This document shows positions 1 through 13,521 of a stretch of DNA of 64,000 nucleotides, in pieces. The position numbers were made by a program, and so were the translations under genes. Positions within the stretch are counted from its first letter, which is position 1; every line of letters starts with the position of its first letter. Origin of the DNA: Nymphaea colorata (Eukaryota > Streptophyta > Magnoliopsida > Nymphaeales > Nymphaeaceae); the NCBI RefSeq assembly GCF_008831285.2, contig NC_045146.1, forward strand, positions 14,461,289 to 14,525,288. The letters run 5' to 3'. The notes below the pieces were generated by a model. That model did no database searches, had not been told where the DNA came from, and was given only the letters and a program-made list of their open reading frames with translations.

Positions 1-3000
1 GGACGATCGAGTTTAAGAGTTTTGCGAACCTTGGTGGAAGACTCCAGAATGTGGAGCGAGCCTGTGAGCACTTTGATTCAGAGCATGCACCACGCGGGAG
101 GGGAGCAGAACCGTCGCACATGCTGCACACGCACATGAAATTTGATAATTTAGTCGACATTGTCGTGTCCCTTCCACTTGCTCTGTATATTATTGGAAGA
201 AGGAAGCCGTATGGGGGATCATGATGGGTGAACTATCATTTCGAACTTTTAGTTCTAAGAAGAGATCAAGCCCATTTAGAACTTTTAGTTTTAAGAAGAG
301 ATCAAGGTCTGCGACACCAGAAATATAGAGCCAAGTTGGGAACTAATTAGGTTGAGGTTTCTAATCGATACAAAAAGTAAGAGCTGATGTTCCTCTTTGC
401 TCTATCGAAGAAGGCTGGCCTTTCCTATGGAACAGGAGGAAATAAACCCGGTAGCGATTGGAGTAACTACGTAACATTTCAGGCATGGGGAGTGGCTTGG
501 GTATTAGAGTTTGGGATATTTGATGGTCATACACCCCATGATTGAACGCTGCTGAATGTTTCGGCCTGTAACTCTCCTTTTTCCTTAGAATCAAAGTTGG
601 CTGCAGAGTCTGTTTGATGTAGGAATTATTTTCTGTCTGGTCATTGGGCTATATTTCAAGCATGATTGATTAGTTTCTAAATGTGCTTGCTTTGGAAAAG
701 ATCCCACCATAAAGCTGGTAATTAATTGGTTAACTCGTGGAGAAAATTGCAGTTGGGTGCGTGCCTGGCTTATGCCAAGGATGGGAGCTCGTGCCAGGCC
801 TTCTAGGGAGGAAGAAGCCAGTTCCAGACGATCCGTTTCTGCTGCCGCCTGTAGTGGCCGACCCTCCAGAAGTAAGGAAGAAGGCCTGCATCCCCGGCCC
901 ACCAAAGCTCAATGGAGATGCATTTCGCTTGTGACTTGCGCTACCCTTGGCTTGGGCCGTATTCTTCTGGCGCCATTTCTGCCGTCGGCTGCCATTACTC
1001 TTCCCGTTCTGCTCAGAAATGAGACGCTTCCATCAACTCAAATGGAGTAAACATGAAATGGAAGAGAAGAGGATGGTGAACCGTTGTAATGCATGGTGCA
1101 TTAGTCCGCCTTATTACGGGTTCGGAGATGGTATGATCCACGTGGTTGGACGGGCTCGGGCTCGCACAAGCATGCCATTCAAATCCAGAGATGAAAGAAA
1201 TGAAGAATATGATGTTCCTAACATCAACCAACGCTCAGCCAAGCCGGCCATGCAAGTTAGAAAGAGAGAGAGAGAGAGGCTGATGTTGGTACCTGAGGAA
1301 CGGAGTCATTCAACTCCATGCCGCCTTGCTTTAATGTGGATGGAATTCCCTGAAACGATCAACCAAATCTAACTCAAAAAATACATATTCTCTCTTCTCG
1401 GTAATTGATGGAACATGACACTGTAACTAAGATGAGAAGCGGGTGATGGCTGACCTTGAAGGCGCTACTGTTGTCCTCTTCAATGAGACATTCAGGAAGA
1501 CATACGCGCACTGCCTCGCCGGCCATGAGAGAAGGAAAGTGGGGAGGAAAGGAGGGACAGTCGCTTCCTGTCCCACAACTGTTCCTCTCCAACTGCTTAC
1601 CAACGAGAGCAAGCTCGATATGAGGGAGGACTGCGGGGACCGGCGACTGCCTTAAAAAAGGCTACGTGATGCCAAAATGCACCCCTCTTAAGATCATATT
1701 TCAGAACGAACCATTCCACAGTGCCCCCTTTGCCTTTCACGTTTTTCTGTTTATTACGACGATGATGAGAATTCAGAGATTATTTAAACTTCACATTTCA
1801 TTATGTATAAAAATATACAGAGAGAGAGAGAGAGAGGCTTGGTTAGTCGGTGGGTCAGGAATGGTGGTTGATCGCTAATCTTGAAAATTTTGTGGTTTTT
1901 GCTTTTGGAGAGATCGGGTGACATGAGGAAAGCTGGAAGTGAGTTGGGTTGGGTCAACCTCCTCCTCCTTTCCCATTGGTTCGGTTGTTGTAGTTATGGT
2001 TGGTCTTCTCTCTCTACCATCACCACCAACGCCTCTCTCTCTTTCTCTCTCTAATCTCCAAATAATTCATGTTGATATAAACGTGAACTGGTGTGGTTGG
2101 ATGAAGTTGTATTTAGTCTTGTGTCTAGTGAATTGGAGTGTATATCTACACCATAGTATTTCTATAAGATTTGCCTGCTTCGACCTCAATAAAATCAGAT
2201 ATATACCTCCTTCATGTAAGAAGCTATTTTGTAAACTATCTCTTTTGATCTTGAGCAGATCCATTGTCACCAATATCTAAATCAGATTCTAGTCCGCTTT
2301 TGAGCACACTTATGTGTTTCAATTCAAGCATATGCTAGAAATTCCATTGCCAGTCTGTTCTTGCTCTGCTGTTCTTCATATACGAGAACTCTTTCCCTGT
2401 CGAACGGCGTCTTGGATCGGATTCGACATCAAGTTCCTGATCATGCTCAAGGGCTGGTTCCCATAAGCCTGCCTATATGACGTTTGCCAATCACAGCTTG
2501 TCTTCAGTAGAAGCCCGAAACTTCAGTGTATTTTATTTGTTAATCTGTACCACCGGCCAGTCTCCCCCCACCATCTTCCTTGTTTAAGATTTGCCAAAAT
2601 ATGTGGATCAATACAAAACGAGATCAGCAGGAGTTGATTAGTGGAACAGAAAAGGTACCCTCAAGTCCAAAGGGCCAAAACAGGTTCAATTACTCACAGT
2701 CTGAGACCTTTGAAGAGTATTTATGAGGTTATCCTGAATTAATCTAGCTAGCAAGAAATTCAGTCTTGGGCTGGATTTGTAGTTCAGCTGACTACAGTAG
2801 GACATATAGATATATTAGTTCGCACAGATCGAAATTCGTCAAAGTTTATATCTTATAAATATATATACACCTAAATAAACTGTTCCAAGAGTACTTTTTG
2901 TTAGGTTCGGAACAGAACTTACATATGGGACTATCAGGAAAGAAAAACCATGAAATCTAATTTCTGAACCCTAATAAAAAAAATAATGCATTGCAACAAA

Positions 3001-3195
3001 TGGTTTCTCTATGGTCTGATCAGGAAGGCTGTCAGCACCAGTAGCAAACTCTCAAGGAGCACCAAATTTGGCACTGGAGCAACATAACTATAAAGTTTTT
3101 TTTTCCCTAGTCTCTTAAGATCTCTTGGTTTTCATGGGCGCAGGGATTGGATTGAACCACCTGTTCAACCTCTAAAACTCCATTGATAACATTTG

Positions 3196-3238
<43 letters not shown>

Positions 3239-5870
3239 CAACTACACATGTAGGTAGTCAGAAGAACAGACTCCAACCATTCAGCTCTTGGATAAGTGTG
3301 ACTCCATGTCTGGCTGCTCATTCTGTGCGCAGTTTCAACTTTCAAGCAACAACCTGAGCTTGCTGCCAAGGTGATGCCAATTGTCAAGCATCTATATATG
3401 GAAGAATCTGGTGAACTTTCTTTTGAAGCATTGGTTCTGATGCTGGAACCTGTCTGTTCAAGCATGAGGAGGCGATGCTAAGAAATCAGCAATTGAGAAC
3501 ATCATCAGGATATTTCATTCTTTGTCTGTCACGCCTAGTGGCTAATGATTGAATGCTGTATAAAATACTAGGTCATCTTGTCTCAATTTTTGATCATCAT
3601 GATAAAATAATGTCTTCAGCTTTGGTCGTGGTCACCAATTCCCCAGTTGGAATATCCCAATGTTCATATTGGGAGATTGCTAAAACACATATATTTCTCT
3701 TCTTGTTGCCAATATCCATATCCGAATCTGATGATATTTAAAAGTTTGGACAGTTTTTTTTTTTGTTTTTACCAAATCAAAGTAACTGACCTACGAGCAG
3801 TCAAATATGGTAATAGCTAGAAATCGAAATTTGATCCATAGATGGCCCCATTGAAAGATGAAACACTGATTCCTCACTTAGAGAACAAGGAAATAATGCG
3901 TGGATATCCCTCTTTAGAGATGTAAACAGTTTGAACCTAGTTCAGATTCACTGTTTAACCAGATCTGAATTGGGATTCAAACTCTGCTTTAGTTAAACAT
4001 GAAATTCTAAAACAAACTTCTCTCTGTTGCTTACATGTAAACGGATGAGATTCTTGTTGCATCTCAAACTGCATGGGTTTGTCTGAAGCAGTTATAACTG
4101 GAAAAGGAGGGACTCCGTTGAAGATATGAACCAGAAAACTTATCTAGAAGGATAATTATGCTTGACTAATACAAAACCAGCGGATATTTCTAGGCAAACA
4201 ACTAGAGAGATAAAAATAATTCAAATTATGAATAATTTAAATACTTTGAAAGTTGGGTCCCTCCAAATTTCATAGAGAAAAGAACCGAAATCTCAAAACC
4301 ATATGCTAACAATTTAAACAATGCGCTCAAACCCAATTTTACACATTTGGATTCCAGAGAAATCAATGAAACCAAGACTATCTTGGAGCTGATACAAGTA
4401 ATTAGTCCCCGATTTTAGTTAGTGGTGTTTGATTGACTCGGTTCGTAGTTCCAGGTGATCAATGACTTTAGGATTTTTGTTCTTTTCGTTAATTCCCCAA
4501 ATTGCATTACTGTACAATTCATCTACGTACCAATGTAGGTGTGGGCATCTGGCTTATGTCTGGAGTTGATCGTGAAGGCACACAGGAACAGCAAGTCTAC
4601 CTTTTGCCTGTAAATTTTTTTAAAACGAGAACACTTTTTTGTAATATTTTTTTGTTTAGGTATGGGGCATACTTAGCTTAAAAACTGTCAAAGAGTTTGA
4701 AGAAAAACTTTTCTTAACAAGAAAAGAAAAAATTCTGCAATTTTTTTCAATATTCTTTTCAACTAAATCACATTTTTGTTTTTTCTTTTTTAAATCATTA
4801 CGTCGCCCAAAAGGTGAAAAAGTAATTCAGTGATCAAGATAATATTGGAAAAACAATTGCAACCAACATGTTCTATTTCCAGGTTAACGAAAGTTCACTG
4901 AAAACTCTTTTTTCACAGTTTCTTAGAAGCTGTGTTCTTTAATAAGAAAGTACAAACAGTGATCATTTACAGGGAGAAAGTAAAGCCAAGAAATAATTCT
5001 GTATTTTTTTTAAGAGCATTGAAGATCTCGACATTTTTAGTAGAAAATAAAGTTACACAGGCAGGAAAAGAGATGGTCCCAAAGTCCTTCCTCTGAGGTT
5101 AAAGGGTTGATTCAAAACCTGGATGGATAGTGAGGCATCCATCAACTATTACTTAGTATCCATTATTTATAGCATAAAAGAATAACACCCACATAAATCA
5201 GATTTGACAACTGAATTTTTATCAACCATCCATCCCACAAGTTATTGACAGATACATAAACATGGGACTGCACATGCAAAAAAAGGGCGGAATCTAAGGT
5301 GGGGCTGGCAGGGCCTGACGCCTATCCCTCCACCCCCACCTTAAAAAAAAAAAATTGCAAAAATCGATATGTAATTTTAAAAAAATATATTTGTTTTATA
5401 TAAAAAAAATTGGCCAATTATATTTCGACTAATGTGACCTTCCTCGTAAAAAATATATAGCTGTCCAGCATCATCTTAAACTAGTGAATTGGACTATTAA
5501 GGAGTAGCATTTCCAAAGTTCTCGCTGATGAGAGAGTAAATGTGGGAACCAAGAGACATGGTTTCTGAAACGAAGGAGGGAAGTTATAAATGAGGCAGGG
5601 GAAAGGGGAAAAGGGCAGGGAACCGAGTAATCGCTTTCAGCAAATATTGGGGAGAATCAATGGCTTTCTGCTGACCTTGTTGGCTTTCTTTTGGAGTGAA
5701 AGGAGAAAGGAATAGAAAAGATCGTTTTCTCATCTCCGAGAGAAAAAGGGTGGTTGAAAGAATAGAAGTGAATGAATCATGCCGCCTCCCTCCCACATTA
5801 TTCCTTAGTTGTTTATTTATCCCCCATGGGTCTTCTTTTTTTTTTTTTTTTGTCTGTGCCAACTTTTTGG
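1..5870. other. Gene-free 5' region
   Basis: I see no gene that I can support in this stretch. It holds GA/CT microsatellites (about 1263-1281, 1818-1835 and 3197-3236), AT-rich tracts and scattered short ORFs with no family resemblance. Two short segments (about 2390-2470 and 3315-3475) translate on the + strand into protein-like sequence, but they lack a start, good splice context or continuity; they are treated in the findings. A frame open from base 3 to a stop near 224 could be the end of a gene lying to the left, but I do not recognise it. Confidence 0.5.
3197..3236. repeat. (CT)20 microsatellite
   Basis: A perfect run of about 20 CT units, uninterrupted. It lies just upstream of one of the two coding-like islands. 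Confidence 0.97.
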
Positions 5871-5874
5871 CATC

Positions 5875-5881
5875 TATAAAT
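5875..5881 (+). promoter_or_regulatory. Putative TATA box of the FAF-type gene
   Basis: TATAAAT lies 110 bases before the FAF start codon, behind a long T tract. The spacing suits a plant core promoter with a 5' leader of roughly 80 bases. It is inferred from position and sequence only. Confidence 0.5.
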
Positions 5882-5990
5882 GAAACAAACTTTCTACTTC
5901 CCTGACTTCCGACTGTGCATGGCGAGCACGCTTTCTGTTCATGCGTGACACTCTGATAACAATCAATATAATCAACGAAGGGAAGTGGAG

Positions 5991-7055
5991 ATGACGAATC
6001 ATACGCCTCATTTCTTCGATCTGTGGACGTCTCTCCAGCACCAAAGCCAAGATCTAAACGAGAAGCAGAGGAACTGCTGGGACAGCGGCAACCAGCTTTT
6101 CCCCGTCGGTGGCCACCACCAACACCAGCGGCGGTTGTTTTGCTTCTCTGGCCCCACGAACATAAGCTTGGATTTGTGCACTGAGAGCTTAGGCTCCGAA
6201 ACAGGAACTCACGCCGAGGACGAAATCAATAGCCTCTTCCACCATGATCAACAGACTCCCCACGACGCCTCCTCTGTTCCGGAGAGCTACGATGCCCCTG
6301 TCGCCTCGGCGTTGGCCTGCCGGCGAAGTCGCTCCTTCGGACGCCATGAGAGGTCGAAAGAGGGACTGCCTAGCTTCCCTCCACCCTTGTTCTCCTCCTC
6401 CCACCACGTCCACGTCAGTTCCCACAGGGAGAACGGGCGGTTGGTCCTCCGAGCCTTCACTCGCCGTACTCGGAACTACCTCGAAGCCCAGCGAATCGAC
6501 GGCCGCCTCCGCCTGCGGCTTCTCCGTCCCATGGCGTTCCCGGAAAACGGCTACGAAGACGAAGAAGAAGAAGAGCAAGACGAAGGGGAAGAGCAAGAGG
6601 AGAACGAGCAAGGGTGCCAAGAAGAAGATGGGCCAGAAGGCCACGAACTCGTTCTCACGCACCACCAACAATCGAGACGGAACTCCGTGGTGCTGAAACG
6701 CCAACATCAAGCAGCGGCTACTTACGTCGTCAACCACCACCATTTCGTCAGCCCGCCTCCTCCGCGATGGTGGAACGATCCTGTAACCTCCTCGTCGGCT
6801 TTCTTTGTCAACAACAGGAGCAGGCACGGTATTCATTTTCCGCCTACTACTATACGTTCTACCGTGGCCGAGGCAGAGGACGGCGAAGGGGAGGAGCAGC
6901 GGCGAGGTGCCGCTTATAGCCGCTGTTCTCCGGAGGAGACCGAGTCCGCGCTGGGCATGACGACCCTCGGAGGCGGCAGATGTACTAAAGAGTCCCGCCA
7001 ACCTCCAGCGTTCCTCCTTTGGGAGCCACCATTCTACGCCGTGACTACTTCCTGA
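5991..7055 (+). CDS. FANTASTIC FOUR (FAF)-type protein
   Basis: Single-exon gene of 354 aa. FAF proteins are plant-specific; in Arabidopsis they repress WUSCHEL and limit shoot meristem size. The diagnostic FAF core is visible at about residues 145-176: an ENGRLVL segment, then an arginine-rich stretch, then RIDGRLRLRLL. It is followed by an acidic Glu/Asp-rich tract (about residues 188-215), which is usual in the family. The absence of introns also fits. The first ATG in the open frame is at 5991; the frame runs two codons further up to a GTG, which I reject as a start. A TATA box lies 110 bases upstream. Codons are GC-rich compared with the flanks, and this also opens a long antisense frame. 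Which FAF paralogue it represents cannot be told from the sequence alone. Confidence 0.88.
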   Translation: MTNHTPHFFDLWTSLQHQSQDLNEKQRNCWDSGNQLFPVGGHHQHQRRLFCFSGPTNISLDLCTESLGSETGTHAEDEINSLFHHDQQTPHDASSVPESYDAPVASALACRRSRSFGRHERSKEGLPSFPPPLFSSSHHVHVSSHRENGRLVLRAFTRRTRNYLEAQRIDGRLRLRLLRPMAFPENGYEDEEEEEQDEGEEQEENEQGCQEEDGPEGHELVLTHHQQSRRNSVVLKRQHQAAATYVVNHHHFVSPPPPRWWNDPVTSSSAFFVNNRSRHGIHFPPTTIRSTVAEAEDGEGEEQRRGAAYSRCSPEETESALGMTTLGGGRCTKESRQPPAFLLWEPPFYAVTTS

Positions 7056-8741
7056 GAGGCGCCACTCTCTGCAATTGCCTTCCTCCTCACGTTTCATAGC
7101 TCCTGATCATCTTATGAACCCGCTCGTTTTGATCCTTAGTCGCTGTTAGCATCATTGATTGCTCCTTCAATTATCGGTTGCTGTTAAGCACCATTTGAAT
7201 CTTACCTGTTCTTAATTGATGATACAATCATGTCCCTTTTTTTTTTCTATATATTTTTTCCTCTGTGTTTGCATCCATTGCGCGATCCAACACTTACTCC
7301 GGCTGAACTAAGTCTCGACCTTGAGTACCTCCCAACTTTTGCAAGATTAGCTCATTTAGTAATCTCGACTTTCAGGTTTCCTCATCCAGAAACGAGAAGA
7401 GAAATACATTGGCAGCGTCAACTTTTCATCCTTTTGGCTTTTTTACTCAACTCTGGTTGAGACTCAAATTAGGAAGGATCCCTTATTGATTATCCTCATT
7501 TCTTTTGATCTGCACTCGTCCAAAACTCGCGCAATGTTTCAAGCAAGTTGGATCTACAGATCTTAGAGGATTCCAATAATAAGCTGATCCTTAAATCTAC
7601 ATGTCATCTAACATTTTTACTGGGACATCACGCATAAAATTAGAAACTATGTGCCAATTTCGAAGGATATGCGGTCAGGGATCTCTGTCTCTCAGCAGTG
7701 TGAGCCAGCCGTAACTAGCAGTGACTCAAGACGACGGAGAAAATCCCTTGGAGGACCAAGTTGCTGATGGTAACAACAAAGAATAATGGCTACTTTAGAA
7801 CTTGGATGAACTTAGGTTACTTAATTCAAATTAAAAGTAGTGTCTACCACCGTCTACAGTTTACAAGAAGAATAACACTTGAACAAAAATGCTAACAAAA
7901 AGAAAGAGAAAATTTGAAAAGATCTTGCAACCAAGCATAAAAGAGGGAGCACCATAGGGACAAACTTTATTTAGGAAGCTTTATCTAGTAAAAAAGCAGA
8001 TTTGGGTGGAGTAACCCATGGTTTATTGATTGTATATACCATTTCTTGCATTAGAAAATTCATATATGCCTTTCCATTGACGTTGCGAACTTGTTTCCTG
8101 AATCAAGTATTTAATATTAAGCAAGATTTTTTTTTTCTTTTCCATTTCACTATGTAATAATGCCCTGCAACCTGAATTACTAGTCCACCACTACCATCCA
8201 AAGCACGTCCGGGCGGAAAGGTGGAACTTTTGTTCTTTGGCATTCCCTCAAAATAGCATAACACCAAAATGTCTTCTCCACAACACAGATACCTACCTGA
8301 GTTTTAATGTCTTGTGTTTGCAAGAGAGTGCAACGCAAACATCCTATAAGAAAGGAGTGCAAAGAGAACCACATTGTCACTGGATCCAGCATTTGCTATT
8401 GTCTAATATGGTGAACTAAACAAGTAGCTAGACAAATTTACCAAAAAAACCAAAAAAAATAGGGAAAGTTGCTTTTTCAAGAATGTGTTTTGTGGATTCT
8501 ATAGCGAAAATTATTTTTTGTGTAATTTCTACTTTATATAAAAAATAGTTGAATATTAACCTAAAAACCCAAAAAAAACTGTTAAAGTGGCAAAGAATGT
8601 AATTTAGTGATCATACAAAAGATTGAGCTAACATTTTTCTTTTGACAAGCCAACAGAACTTCACTTTATTTTTCTGCTCAACAAAAAAGACTTTAAGGCC
8701 CTCCATTTCCAGCTGCACATCTACATCAAATGACAGCAGAG

Positions 8742-9012
8742 ACGTAACACTCAAGAGAATTAAACTAGATACATATCTTTTCACATGTCCCTAACCCAAC
8801 CACCTGCACTGTGCTGATAGTTTAAAACCAACCTCTGTCAAAAGATCACATAAACTTTTTAAACGCACAAACATAACACTCTAGAGAATTAGACTAGATA
8901 CATATCTTTTTCACATGCCCCTACTATCTGACTTCAGACAATTTCACTTTGTCCCTTCTTTGATAGTTGTTATAATAAAAAACCAATCTCGATCAAATAA
9001 ACTTTCTCCAAA
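8742..9012. repeat. Diverged tandem duplication, period about 129 bp
   Basis: A segment beginning with ACGTAACACT at 8742 recurs at 8871 as ACATAACACT. Both copies share the following motifs AGAGAATTA, CTAGATACATATCTTTT and CACATG. Both are then followed by a similar AACC..TCTG/CGATCAAA..AAACTTT block. The copies have diverged by substitutions and small indels. Confidence 0.7.
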
Positions 9013-12007
9013 CTAAATTAAAAAGATCGGTCCCAAGATTAAAATTTCTCTATCTACCAACAAACTCGGGGACCTTTCTTGGGGTGAGATAAGGCTTGGG
9101 CCCCGAGTCTAGGTGGTGCCATCTAGTAGTTAGTCGGCCTAAGATGAACGCCTTTTCGCGCGTGAGACGGCAATGATCCGCCTGCAACTCCCTGTCGTCA
9201 TTCTTTCCTTCGATCCATAAAACCTTTTTAATCCTCCGGAAGAAAGAAGGACGGTGACCTAACCTAGATCACCACCGCCCACCAGATCCCCGGAAAATGA
9301 CGAACGAGAGTGGTACCACGGAGCGGGCCAGCAGCCCATGTGAAACTCTTTATACCTTCGTACCCACAACAGTAGGCGTCGGCCACCCGGCATCCGATTC
9401 AGAGACCCAATATCGCCTTTCAAGATATGCACGGTACTCGTTTTAAAAACGACATGGATTAGATTGCTAAGTAGATTTGTATTATGTTTACGGAATATGA
9501 GGGCTCGGCGTGTTCAATTATGTACTCATCTATGACATCCCCAGAAGATGCGGCAACAGGGGCTTCCAACAGTGCGGCACACAAAAAGCGACTGCCATCA
9601 ACACGACCTCCTTTCCTTTTGGTGAATTCCTGCATGTTTTTGTCATTGTCATGGTTCGTAACAAGAAACTTCACGACATTGACTCAGTTTCCTGTCGCCT
9701 GGTGTTGCCCTTTCACCACTTACTTTTTAACTTCTTTTCTCTATGTGAAAGAGGATTACACTTCAGCTAGCATGGGCAAAGTCATGAAATTAAATTTTTA
9801 ATTGACGTTCAATAGAATCTATTCAAGTTTAACCACAAAGTTAAACTTTTATGTCCCATCTAGCTCCTACTTATCTAGGACACACAGACGTCCTTGTCCC
9901 CGACCCTTTTGTCACTTTTTCTTGCTTTCTTAATTTATTTATTAATTGGAGACCACGTAATATCATTAAGTACGTGTCAATAAAGATCGATGAACAAACA
10001 AATAACGTGTACGAAAAAGTAAAGTTACATTTGATTATGCACCGGGACTTCACCCCTCCCCACCCTAGTAACGCACAGGCATATAGGCCATACCTGTACA
10101 TGTCTCCGTGTGTACGTATACATGTTTTAAAATTGTGTTAAACAATATATATGTAATCATGCAAATGCGTTTGTGAATTCTACTTTGATTCAATATTTAC
10201 TGTCATCCAAGTTGTTTCCATGAAAGCTATTGGTTCTTTGTTAGAAAAAATTTGGTACTACAAGCGCTGTTAGTTTCCTATAATTAATCACATTTTAAAC
10301 TCAAAAATAATTGACTTGCTTCATGTTGCTTACCAAATCATTCTTAAGATCGTACATGGTAAATCACACAAAAAAGTAGCTGGTACTATAAATTTTAACT
10401 AAGATGTTTTATTTTTTGTTCCTGACACAAGTGATTTGTGATATATACCCCATTTCTCACATATATGTACTAAGAATTCTCCCTTGCCGACATCAGCCAG
10501 ACTACACCCGAGCCTTGAAAGGCCCGAGTTGAGCTCTCTTCAAACTCTAGCTCACTAGCTCAGCTCGAACCAACCGTGCCCAAGTAAAATTCAAGCTCAG
10601 CTGAACTGAATATTCAAAAAATAATCATAATAAGCCATATTCCTAAATTCAAGTGCCAATGACATGGTTGAATAACTCACCATATTTTTTCCTTATTTTG
10701 AGTTGAGAATGTCACAGCAACCCATCTGAAGGAATAACAAAAAACGGTGACAACATCTTTTATAACATTGGTCAGTTGGCTAACTTTTGGAAGAAGAAGC
10801 CAAGAAAAGAGGTGAGTTGGGGGAAAAAAAAAACAAGAAAAGAGGGGATCAGTTTCATCTGAATGAGCATCCCAAGCTGTGGACATAATGACAGGCGCAG
10901 ATACAAAGTTCCATAGCATCCGCATTAGTTTAACATTGTGCAGACGGAAAGTGGCCGGAAAAGGGGAAGGCCATGCCTGACAGACCAACACAACGTTCCC
11001 CACTACCGCCCGCTACTTACCTACTTGTGTTCAACGTCCCCCCTTTCGTCATATGAGATGCTAAGGTTGGTAGGTAAGGCAACCCACTTGATTGATTCGC
11101 TGTATTTTTGTGTGCATATACATTTAACGAGTCATGACTGGGTAAGCTCGAAAATGACATTTTCATTAGCTTCGGATTTGAACACAAACCACAACCCCGA
11201 ACTCATGGAGGCCTCTAGGATCAATTGCAGTGATCCAAGTCTTCGATTAATTGAACGTCACACATGCATAGGTTTTTGGAGCTTGTGATAGACCAAAAAA
11301 AAAATGGAGGGATGTACAAGGAAACAACAGCCTCATCCACCTTTTGATCAGCCAGTTGAAGGTTAAGACCTTCAATCAAAGTCTGTGGCGCCTAAACATG
11401 ACGTGGTTGTTTCAGATGTTTGATTACTCGATCCAGAAACAGGATTCATGATGATATCATGTTTCTTAAAGAAATGACATATTAAGTCATGTATTTCAGA
11501 AAACAATGTTCTTTTGTCATAAGTCCTCAAAGAGTTGTGAATAAATTACCAATACTTTGTATAGACAATGAGATTTTAATACTTAGAAAAAAGATATATA
11601 GAATACCAAGGCATTATCCTACTATTATCCTCATTTTGAAATGTCATCCAGTCCTCTCTTGACTGCAAGTAAGCCTCAAGAGGTACAATATAGCTAGTCG
11701 GCATAGAGTCTGAAAGAATGTAAGTCTCCAGTTCAGAAGAAGTCTCCCTATTTCAGTTTCGACAGGAGTTATAGGTGAGCACGGCATCTAAGGTGAAGAG
11801 TGCACCACTGACCTCGGAAGCATGGAGAATAAGAGAAGCAAAGCATCTGGATCTCGTTTCAAGCAGTAGGGATGCCCCCTCTAGGTGTATGTTCTTAGGG
11901 CACAACTCTAGCAACACAATACAAAGTTCAATTTTTGTAAAAACAAATGAATGACCTAATCAGTCTATAGTTTTTAAATATTTTGTAAAGCTTTTAAGTT
12001 TCTACTT

Positions 12008-12033
12008 GTATATATATATATATATATATATAT
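12008..12033. repeat. (TA)n microsatellite
   Basis: Uninterrupted TA dinucleotide run. Confidence 0.95.
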
Positions 12034-13451
12034 GCACAAATTATTTGTACACAAATAACTATAAATTACTTTTTAAAGGCTCAATAAAATAGCTGAAATC
12101 CGAGTCAGCAAATGCCAGGCCATTGGCAACCGTCAGTATGAAAAGCTAAAACCGCCACGTTTTCTTCCACACGTAAGATGAAGGGGAGTCACTGTCAGCA
12201 AACGCATAGTGGACCTTTTTGCAGTGACGTGGCAGCCAAATCTGCCACGTCAGCCTCAGCCCCGAAACCCACAAACTTTTTGGGTGGTGCACCTTCACTT
12301 CTTCAACAACATGCCTCCCTCTCCCTTGTGTGGTCTTCCTTACCCTTCGACAGCTCCTCCCCCTCCAACCACAAGGCAAGCGATCAATCCAAATCCCCAC
12401 TCTTGGCCTTCCATCGTGGTTCTATAATCAGGTGCTCCCTATCCTACAGCAGCAAGCAACCAAGCATTTCAATGTCTCTTTTGTTCTCTCATATCCACAA
12501 ATTCCCCTGGCCCCCTCTAGTGAAGTCTATCCAACTAGAAAAACGACTGGTCTGCTTCTTGCGCTTACGAGGCCAACTAGAATATGATAAGATTCGCGTC
12601 ACATTCCTTTCAATGCATTGTTCTTACTATTGGAATGTGGAGCCTGATTCATACTTAATAGGCGTCCCTAATTTCTGCATTCATACTTAAATGGCTGAAT
12701 GTTTATTTAGCAGCACTTCACTAACACTAACTAATCTGCCGTAGAATATATTCATGTTGGCAGCACCTATACAAGCACTAAATAACATAGCATGGAATAT
12801 TTTTAGTATCAACTGTAACAGAAGTAAACTGATACTAACTGTTTTCCTAGTTACAATACTGAAAGAACTACATACATGTAATTGGACAAATTCAACAGTT
12901 GGGACCAGAAAAGCCTATCGTGTAAGCCATATTTGTATGGTCGGCCTTTGCAAGAAATTAGGGTACTGTCAAAAATACCATGTATCTTTCTCCTCTACAT
13001 GTTTTTAGATACCCAAATATGTGTATCAGTAAATGGAGTTACTAGCAAAAAAACTATCTATTTTTCGCTGCAAATAGAAATTTTCACCTTTCATGTCATC
13101 TCCTTGATGGTTGTCGCACTCCGTAGGTATACCATAAATTTCCTCAATAACTTGGCTTCACAACACCTTACTGGAGAGAAATCTGGAATCTGGAGTTTGT
13201 AATCCGTATAAAAGTGGCATTGAGTTCAAACACCTACATGACTTCATTTTACAATTAGAACTTTTCCCACAAAACCTACCCTTGCTTGCAACAGTAAAGA
13301 ATGGAACTTTAGTGAACCAGATAAAAATTATTACTCTTACTTAAATATCTGTCAATTTTATCACAAAACGAAAAGAATATGCTGAATTGATGCAACAATT
13401 CAGATACATAAACATTTACACGAAAAAATGTCCATTTATGTAACAAATGTT

Positions 13452-13521
13452 AAAACAATTTCAATGCTTATTCACACATATATATGTCAAAACAATTTCA
13501 ATGCTTATTCACACATATATA
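13452..13521. repeat. Tandem repeat, two copies of 37 bp
   Basis: A 33-bp segment starting AAAACAATTTCAATGC and ending in CACATATATA occurs at 13452 and again at 13489, nearly identically. This suggests a recent local duplication. Confidence 0.93.

Noticed and set aside
6189-7097. 302-codon ORF antisense to the FAF-type gene
   Set aside because: It lies opposite a recognised GC-rich coding exon, and its composition (runs of Leu, Val and Phe opposite the Glu tract) is what the reverse of an acidic repeat gives. No family match.
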